In this document: positions 62,001 to 64,000 of the stretch, one piece after another
Layout of the letters: each line of letters opens with the position of its first letter
Numbering within the stretch: position 1 is the first letter of the stretch
Source of the DNA: Apus apus
Taxonomy: Eukaryota > Chordata > Aves > Apodiformes > Apodidae
Direction of reading: 5' to 3'
Length of the DNA stretch: 64,000 nt
Assembly (NCBI RefSeq): GCF_020740795.1
Contig: NC_067282.1
Coordinates: forward strand, 180,820,274-180,884,273
The notes under the pieces: generated by a model
Told to the model about the DNA's origin: nothing
The model's database searches: none
Seen by the model: only the letters and a program-made list of their open reading frames with translations
Made by a program: the position numbers and the translations under genes

Positions 62001-63615
62001 AACAGCATTCCAAAACAGACACTGTTCACTTTAGCCTATAAATGCTTACAACAGACAAACATTTAATCCACCAGGATGTTACCATTGTTGCGTTCCCCTG
62101 AACCAATCTGTGAGCATGCTCCATGTTGGTCTGCAGCTGGGAGCAGCACACTGGATGATACTTTTCTCAGACTTTCAGAATCCGTTTGTATAATCTAGAA
62201 CACATGCATGAGAATGGGTACAAATGCATTTTCAACTCAATTCTGTGCAAAAAGCTCCTGCTAAACCAACTTGCATAGCATGGTTATCAAGTGTACTAGA
62301 GATACAAAAACCTTGGATATGAACCTTGGAAAGGACACATCAAGACAGAGTATATTGGAAAATCACAGCAGCTGGGTGTGTTTTCAGATTTTAGGCAAAA
62401 TCCTCACAACCATCTAAATTATTGTGAAGGTGCTGAAACACTGGCCCAGGTTGCCCAGTGAAGCTGTGGATATCCCATCCCTGGAAGTGGTCAAGGCCAG
62501 GTTGGATGAGGCTTTGAGCAACACAGTCTAGTGAGAGGCATCCCTGCCTATGGCAGGGGGGGTTGGGAGTAGATGGTCTTACAGGTTCCTTCCAACCCAA
62601 ACCACTCTATGATTCTATTCTGTCATGTTAATAAACCTTGACCAACTAGCCAGCCATAAAAGAGAATTAACATGATAACTCAAGATTTGGGTTGTGAACC
62701 AATAACTGCAGGTCTGTGATGATTCAACTTCTGTACTGAAGTTGTACCTAACATTCAGGTTTGTGCTCATGTTCCTGAGGCATGTATCCTGCAGTGGTCA
62801 GTGAACTCTTTGCTACTCCCAAGCACAAGGACAATTTGCCTTGAACCAAGATGAGCAAGGCAAAGCTTACAGAAACTAAGGCTACCTAAAAATACATATT
62901 ATATATTATATTTTAGCCTTGTATTTTTAAGAAGGGGCCGGAGAAGAATTCAGTTTTCTTCACAAGAAAAGCCAGAGCAGGTTAGCTACAGATCCTGCTC
63001 ATTTTTTCATAGCCCGTTACCACAGCCTGAAAGAACTAAAAGGGCAAACACAGCCAGCATGTGTGGTGTACCTGTTGAACATAACTTTCAAAAAGGACCA
63101 AAGTAAACCTACAAAATGTAGAGAGGAGCTATTCAAAAGCAGCTAGCTGCCTAGGCTGGAGACCTTAAGGGCAACCACTGACCAAGTCAGCAGAATAGAG
63201 CTGTACGGTGAAAAACCAACAATCCTGCTGGCCCCTGTGAAAAGCTCAGAGTATTTTAAGCAGCAAGAAACTTTACTGCTTCAACACTATACTAGAAACC
63301 AAACTCAAAGGCCAGTTGCTATGAGACCCAAGTCATTAGCCTGACCTAACTTCACTCCAGTCTTAACTGAACAGCTGGCCAAGGGGCAAGAGAATTTCAA
63401 AGGGTCCCAGTTACAAAATGGCAGAAGCAGGAAATGAAGAAATAAGCCCATCAACAGTAGCACCCTAGTCAAAAGTAAGCTCTCAAGTGCTTCTGGATCT
63501 TACTCCTACCCTCTCCCGTTGGTGGGAACCTCCGTGTCCTTCACAGAAAGTACCTCAGAATCCCAAGGAGAATCAGAATCTTCCTCTTCCTCTGCTCCCA
63601 CTTCTGGTAGGGCAC
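27375..63615 (-). CDS. ANKRD26: ANKRD26-like protein, C-terminal 28 exons (5' end beyond window)
   Basis: Twenty-eight coding exons (w1-w28, listed separately) join in one frame: 5,318 nt, about 1,771 residues to the stop. Every intron is GT-AG and every phase agrees. Region order, counted from the first visible residue: acidic [13 protein letters not shown] (1-20); variable linker (20-133); acidic, Ser/Glu-rich, probably disordered segment (134-540); Ser/Asp/Glu patch ending SETSEDEGR (about 590); coiled coil from about 660 onward, matching the CCDC144C-type region (about 720-1150); further coiled coil; the family motif [13 protein letters not shown] at the w24/w25 junction; a DUF3496-type region (1547-1707); a C-tail ending YQNHKI. 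This order is that of ANKRD26; ankyrin exons are expected beyond 64000. Mammalian ANKRD26 is a centriole distal-appendage scaffold; whether this copy shares that role is inferred. The visible part alone exceeds the 1,710 residues I recall for human ANKRD26. The neighbouring LSM8 suggests orthology to the ANKRD7 locus, so the symbol is provisional. Confidence 0.9.
28436..28481 (-). CDS. ANKRD26: ANKRD26-like exon w27
   Basis: A 46-nt exon encoding [15 protein letters not shown], corresponding to the conserved KMQQELEKNI-type helix that closes the family coiled coil. It ends in phase 1 before GTAATG. Confidence 0.92.
29425..29865 (+). repeat. old CR1 LINE fragment (intron w26-w27)
   Basis: Degenerate CR1 3' region: GAGAGGCTGAGAGAGCTG, then TGGAGCCAGACTCTTCTCAG, then GAAGTTGCCCAGAAAATGCTGTGG. 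It has decayed heavily and has lost the terminal octamer repeats. Orientation is antisense to the host gene. Confidence 0.75.
29866..33267. other. remainder of intron w26-w27
   Basis: Intron sequence without recognisable exons or repeats. I searched the - strand for a phase-compatible extra exon and found none; w26 and w27 already join in frame. Confidence 0.5.
33268..33514 (-). CDS. ANKRD26: ANKRD26-like exon w26 (DUF3496 second half)
   Basis: Encodes [20 protein letters not shown] and then a Ser/Gly/Leu-rich non-helical linker containing [20 protein letters not shown], ending VEAYVAK. The NNxLxLNR motif is characteristic of the DUF3496 region in ANKRD26/CCDC144 proteins. Confidence 0.95.
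33638..33788 (+). repeat. CR1 LINE 3' fragment (intron w25-w26)
   Basis: Starts near CTGCCCTGGGAGGTGGTGGA and ends with GGCCTCTTCCAACCCTAATG and the ATTCTATG repeats at 33773-33788. It lies about 125 nt from the splice acceptor of w26, antisense to the gene. Confidence 0.9.
34001..34236 (-). CDS. ANKRD26: ANKRD26-like exon w25 (DUF3496 first half)
   Basis: Starts [20 protein letters not shown] and contains the highly conserved [20 protein letters not shown]. Ends two bases into an Arg codon before GTAAGT. Confidence 0.96.
34678..34959 (-). CDS. ANKRD26: ANKRD26-like exon w24
   Basis: A 94-codon coiled-coil exon from [20 protein letters not shown] to the conserved end [10 protein letters not shown]. 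Acceptor TGTCTACAG, donor GTAAGT. Confidence 0.95.
35890..36190. repeat. GC-rich unclassified segment (intron w23-w24)
   Basis: Its composition differs clearly from the surrounding AT-rich intron. The longest open frames overlap on both strands with no recognisable product. It is possibly an old repeat; I cannot name the family. Confidence 0.25.
36428..36569 (-). CDS. ANKRD26: ANKRD26-like exon w23
   Basis: Coiled coil: [20 protein letters not shown], ending TEVGTLRTK. Acceptor GCTGTGCAG, donor GTGAGC. Confidence 0.93.
36964..37076 (-). CDS. ANKRD26: ANKRD26-like exon w22
   Basis: Encodes [20 protein letters not shown] and continues to [12 protein letters not shown]. The [13 protein letters not shown]...NIELQ pattern is a conserved family block. 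Confidence 0.93.
37926..38060 (-). CDS. ANKRD26: ANKRD26-like exon w21
   Basis: A 45-codon coiled-coil exon: [20 protein letters not shown] to EKAELLEQ. Acceptor TTTCTTTCTCAG, donor GTGAGT. Confidence 0.92.
38790..39452 (+). mobile_element. probable endogenous retroviral LTR, boundaries uncertain (intron w20-w21)
   Basis: LTR-like organisation on the + strand: a TATA box (TATAAAA, 39250-39256), a start-region-like GGGACACTATGGGTGCAGGG just downstream, then a pyrimidine-rich R/U5-like stretch ending GTGCACATGACA at 39452. Composition differs from the flanks. No target-site duplication or TG...CA pair could be fixed, so extent and family are uncertain. Downstream GC-rich sequence to about 39740 may be part of the same insertion. 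Confidence 0.45.
39952..40160 (+). mobile_element. fragment of avian endogenous retroviral LTR (intron w20-w21)
   Basis: It begins TGTGGTTTAACTCCAGTGGG and continues CACTTGCTCACTCCCTCCTC, which resembles the 5' start of an LTR family that is common in bird genomes. The 3' part is missing or diverged. No coding region is attached. Confidence 0.6.
40270..40347 (-). CDS. ANKRD26: ANKRD26-like exon w20
   Basis: A 26-codon exon encoding [20 protein letters not shown] and ending KHQQQ. Both ends are in phase 0. Confidence 0.9.
41010..41103 (-). CDS. ANKRD26: ANKRD26-like exon w19
   Basis: Encodes [20 protein letters not shown] and continues to LQASAS. It begins by completing the Arg codon split from w18. 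The acceptor (TTCTTCTTAAG) is atypical but is the only one that keeps the frame. Confidence 0.88.
41308..41483 (-). CDS. ANKRD26: ANKRD26-like exon w18
   Basis: Coiled coil from [20 protein letters not shown] to IKQLEEHVQ. Acceptor TGATTTTACAG, donor GTGAGA, ends in phase 2. Confidence 0.92.
42105..43820 (+). mobile_element. CR1 LINE fragment split by a solo LTR (intron w17-w18)
   Basis: The left part, 42105-42804, carries the 3' half of the CR1 reverse-transcriptase frame: KFADDTK-type box at about 42190 and KDLGVLGDS...[14 protein letters not shown] in the later frame. The right part, 43555-43820, resumes with the 3' UTR-like end (AGTGAAAGGACAGGAGGAAA to ACTTCTATGGTTCCATG). The two parts are collinear with a single CR1, interrupted by the LTR at 42805-43554. 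Antisense to the host gene. Confidence 0.9.
42805..43554 (+). mobile_element. solo endogenous retroviral LTR nested in CR1
   Basis: About 750 bp starting TGTCCTGGCTTGAGCCAGG and ending CAAACGGTGACA, i.e. TG...CA ends. In + orientation it contains a TATA box (TATAAA, 43099-43104) and a poly(A) signal (ATTAAA, 43412-43417) in LTR order. Flanks read ACAAA (42800-42804) and ACAAG (43552-43556), compatible with a decayed 5-bp target duplication, although the second overlaps the assumed LTR end. No retroviral genes are present, so it is a recombined solo LTR. Confidence 0.75.
44073..44225 (-). CDS. ANKRD26: ANKRD26-like exon w17
   Basis: Encodes [20 protein letters not shown] and then [17 protein letters not shown]. 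The [19 protein letters not shown] block is a strongly conserved ANKRD26/CCDC144 family signature. Confidence 0.96.
44772..44792 (-). CDS. ANKRD26: ANKRD26-like micro-exon w16 (21 nt)
   Basis: Seven codons (IQNLLSE) between CATTTCAG and GTAACT. Both ends are in phase 0, so the frame holds with or without it; it could be a cassette exon. It lies between two certain exons. Confidence 0.7.
45399..46352 (-). CDS. ANKRD26: ANKRD26-like exon w15, large coiled-coil exon
   Basis: 318 uninterrupted codons starting [20 protein letters not shown], all heptad-rich coiled coil, ending [11 protein letters not shown]. It contains [20 protein letters not shown] and [19 protein letters not shown], blocks typical of the CCDC144C-type region. 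Acceptor CTGTCATTTAG, donor GTAAAG; both ends phase 0. Confidence 0.97.
47001..47042. repeat. (AT)21 microsatellite (intron w14-w15)
   Basis: Uninterrupted AT dinucleotide repeat of 42 nt. It creates a spurious alternating Tyr/Ile open frame on both strands. Confidence 0.98.
47530..47676 (-). CDS. ANKRD26: ANKRD26-like exon w14
   Basis: 49 codons: [20 protein letters not shown], then [19 protein letters not shown], ending VVKNSV. The [19 protein letters not shown] block is conserved in the family. Confidence 0.96.
48105..48288 (-). CDS. ANKRD26: ANKRD26-like exon w13
   Basis: Encodes [20 protein letters not shown] and continues [20 protein letters not shown], ending MTLKKLLKQ. Conserved coiled-coil entry of the CCDC144C-type region. 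Confidence 0.95.
49490..49880 (-). repeat. old CR1-like fragment, minus orientation (intron w12-w13)
   Basis: On the - strand it reads as a decayed CR1 reverse-transcriptase tail (TGGCTTGCTGAGAAGTCCCT, then GAAGGCCAACAGCATTCTAA near 49690). The 3' octamers are not visible. It is the only CR1-like copy in the same orientation as the host gene. Family assignment is tentative. Confidence 0.5.
50347..50560 (-). CDS. ANKRD26: ANKRD26-like exon w12
   Basis: Encodes [20 protein letters not shown] and continues to [10 protein letters not shown]; ends two bases into the Lys codon completed by w13. Acceptor TTTCTGAAAACAG, donor GTATGA. Confidence 0.95.
50938..51076 (-). CDS. ANKRD26: ANKRD26-like exon w11
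   Basis: Encodes [20 protein letters not shown], then [20 protein letters not shown]. Acidic N-terminal half followed by an amphipathic helix. Donor GTAAGT. Confidence 0.93.
51307..51340 (-). CDS. ANKRD26: ANKRD26-like exon w10
   Basis: A 34-nt exon encoding [11 protein letters not shown] after completing the Arg codon of w9. Acceptor TTTCTGTTTTCCAG, donor GTACTG. It is needed to keep the frame between w9 and w11. Confidence 0.85.
51721..51850 (+). mobile_element. 5' fragment of avian endogenous retroviral LTR (intron w9-w10)
   Basis: Begins TGTACTGGGTCTTGATGGG and continues TGGAGTTAATTTTCTTCATA and CACAGTGCTGTG. This matches the start of an LTR family widespread in birds. Only the first 130 nt or so are recognisable. 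Antisense to the host gene. Confidence 0.6.
52207..52356 (-). CDS. ANKRD26: ANKRD26-like exon w9
   Basis: Basic first half ([20 protein letters not shown]) and acidic end ([13 protein letters not shown]). The Ser/Asp/Glu patch is a family feature just before the coiled coil. Confidence 0.92.
52440..52772 (+). repeat. CR1 LINE 3' fragment (intron w8-w9)
   Basis: CR1 3' region from CTACCTGAAAGGACATTGTA through GGGGAGGCTGAGACTGGACA to CTTTTCCAACCTAGATGATTC. It keeps one terminal octamer, and its left edge is about 85 nt from the w9 acceptor. Antisense to the gene. Confidence 0.85.
53316..53354. repeat. T-rich homopolymer tract
   Basis: A T12 run at 53316-53327 and a T16 run at 53339-53354, separated by a short T-rich spacer. 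It is in the intron just downstream (in gene sense) of exon w8. Confidence 0.9.
53554..53789 (-). CDS. ANKRD26: ANKRD26-like exon w8
   Basis: Encodes [20 protein letters not shown] and ends with [11 protein letters not shown]. Charged and probably disordered. Acceptor TCTTTTTGTAG, donor GTAAAC, ends in phase 2. Confidence 0.9.
54623..55609 (-). CDS. ANKRD26: ANKRD26-like exon w7, large acidic exon
   Basis: 329 uninterrupted codons from [20 protein letters not shown] to [10 protein letters not shown]. The N-terminal part has [20 protein letters not shown], a recognisable ANKRD26-type block, followed by [14 protein letters not shown]. The middle is Asp/Glu/Ser/Asn-rich ([14 protein letters not shown]) and probably disordered. 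The end ([20 protein letters not shown]) is coiled coil. Both ends phase 0; donor GTAGAA is weaker than average. Confidence 0.93.
57256..57341 (-). CDS. ANKRD26: ANKRD26-like exon w6
   Basis: Encodes [20 protein letters not shown] and ends AIENYGMQ. Acceptor TTTTCACTGTAG, donor GTATGT. Confidence 0.9.
57600..57912 (+). repeat. CR1 LINE 3' end (intron w5-w6)
   Basis: 5'-truncated CR1 with the end of its reading frame still open ([20 protein letters not shown], then LDASLCDVL and TAG). It is followed by GGGGGGTTGGACTAGATGAT and ATTCTATGATTCTATGAT at 57893-57910. It is nearly identical to the 3' end of the copy at 20995-22259, so both belong to one subfamily. Antisense to the host gene. Confidence 0.95.
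57913..60101. other. remainder of intron w5-w6
   Basis: No exon, repeat or RNA gene recognised. The - strand open frame at 59262-59576 has no family similarity, and w5 and w6 already join in phase. Confidence 0.45.
60102..60146 (-). CDS. ANKRD26: ANKRD26-like exon w5
   Basis: A 45-nt exon encoding [14 protein letters not shown] between TTTGTTTTGCAG and GTATTC, phases 1 to 1. Confidence 0.88.
60238..60304 (-). CDS. ANKRD26: ANKRD26-like exon w4
   Basis: Encodes [20 protein letters not shown] and ends KS. Acceptor TGTCTTTCATAG, donor GTAATG. Confidence 0.88.
60407..60435 (-). CDS. ANKRD26: ANKRD26-like exon w3 (29 nt)
   Basis: Encodes FSESLNNSQ after completing a Gly codon. Acceptor TTTCTCCTCCAG and donor GTGAGT are both strong; required for the frame between w2 and w4. 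Confidence 0.85.
60436..62082. other. intron w2-w3
   Basis: No exon or classified repeat recognised. The sequence is AT-rich with short homopolymer and TTTA-type tracts near 61040. Confidence 0.45.
62083..62194 (-). CDS. ANKRD26: ANKRD26-like exon w2
   Basis: Encodes [20 protein letters not shown] and then [17 protein letters not shown]. The acceptor follows CATGTGTTCTAG; the donor is GTAACA. It continues in phase from the SPWDSE exon, as in ANKRD26. Confidence 0.88.
62395..62620 (+). repeat. CR1 LINE 3' end (intron w1-w2)
   Basis: CR1 3' region: GGTTGCCCAGTGAAGCTGTG, GGTCAAGGCCAGGTTGGATG, then TTCCTTCCAACCCAAACCAC and octamers CTCTATGATTCTATTCTG. Antisense to the host gene. Confidence 0.9.
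62621..63553. other. remainder of intron w1-w2
   Basis: No exon or repeat recognised in this stretch. Confidence 0.45.
63554..63615 (-). CDS. ANKRD26: ANKRD26-like exon w1 (first visible exon)
   Basis: Encodes [20 protein letters not shown]. The acidic run leading into SPWDSE is a recognisable feature of the ANKRD26/POTE/ANKRD30 group, located C-terminal to the ankyrin repeats. The exon starts two bases into a codon, so upstream exons must lie beyond the window. I found no further exon between 63616 and 64000. Confidence 0.92.
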
Positions 63616-64000
63616 CTACAAATGGGGTAACAAGTGGGACACTGAAAGTTTGTAGTTCACTCTTCTAGTCCCCATCAAGTCAAGCCCTGCATCCCAAAGA
63701 TATGGAGTTGTTCTATTGCTGAAGGACAAACTAAGAAATGTGTGTTATTCAAGGGTTTCTTCACACCCAGCCACACCATAGTATTTCCTTTACATTGCTA
63801 CCTCCCCTCTTGCCTCCTGTCCAGCAGATGGCTACGCACAACACCCAATACATTTGGGTAACATTCAGGAAGCTGCAGTCCTGTGGTATATAGAGTTTAG
63901 GCACCTGCTAACCAGCCTACAGTTCCAGAATTTGGCATTTACTGTCACTTTCCACTGTACAGGAGGTACCATAGAAACACTACTCAAAACTTCCTCACAC

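Noticed and set aside
1-64000. CRISPR arrays, operons, tRNA or rRNA genes
   Set aside because: No regularly spaced direct repeats, no bacterial-type gene packing and no recognisable structural RNA gene were seen.

Overview
The window is vertebrate nuclear DNA, almost certainly from a bird. Genes are split by GT-AG introns. Several CR1 LINE copies end in the avian-type 3' tail (tandem ATTCTRTG units), and there are pieces of avian-type endogenous retroviral LTRs. The species cannot be named from the sequence.

Two protein-coding genes are well supported, and they converge. (1) LSM8 lies on the + strand in four coding exons between 13793 and 18099. Together they encode a complete 96-residue Lsm-fold protein, the LSM2-8 ring subunit that binds U6 snRNA. 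It starts inside a strong CpG island (about 13040-14050). (2) A long ANKRD26-family gene lies on the - strand. I could place 28 consecutive coding exons (called w1-w28 here), from 63615 down to a stop codon at 27375-27377. All junctions are GT-AG and phase-compatible, and they give one uninterrupted reading frame of 5,318 nt (about 1,771 residues). This is the C-terminal part only: the ankyrin repeats and the start codon must lie beyond position 64000. The visible part runs from an acidic SPWDSE segment through a disordered acidic region to a very long coiled coil with CCDC144C-type and DUF3496-type regions.

Layout: 1-13040 is gene-poor DNA with two short CR1 tails, homopolymer runs and one orphan exon-like segment at 1107-1215. 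13040-18240 is the LSM8 promoter and gene. 18241-27100 is the intergenic space between the two 3' ends, with a 1.3-kb CR1 copy. 27100-64000 is the ANKRD26-like gene. Its introns carry six + strand CR1 copies (antisense to the gene), one - strand copy and several LTR pieces. One of these is a nearly complete solo LTR inserted inside a CR1.

The two genes have no evident functional link. LSM8 is a housekeeping RNA-processing gene. ANKRD26 in mammals is a centriole distal-appendage scaffold. In human, LSM8 has the ankyrin gene ANKRD7 as its neighbour, so this is probably the avian counterpart of that locus, still carrying a full-length ANKRD26-type coiled coil. No CRISPR array, operon or prokaryotic-type system is present. 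I found no convincing novel system; the most interesting leads are listed as findings.
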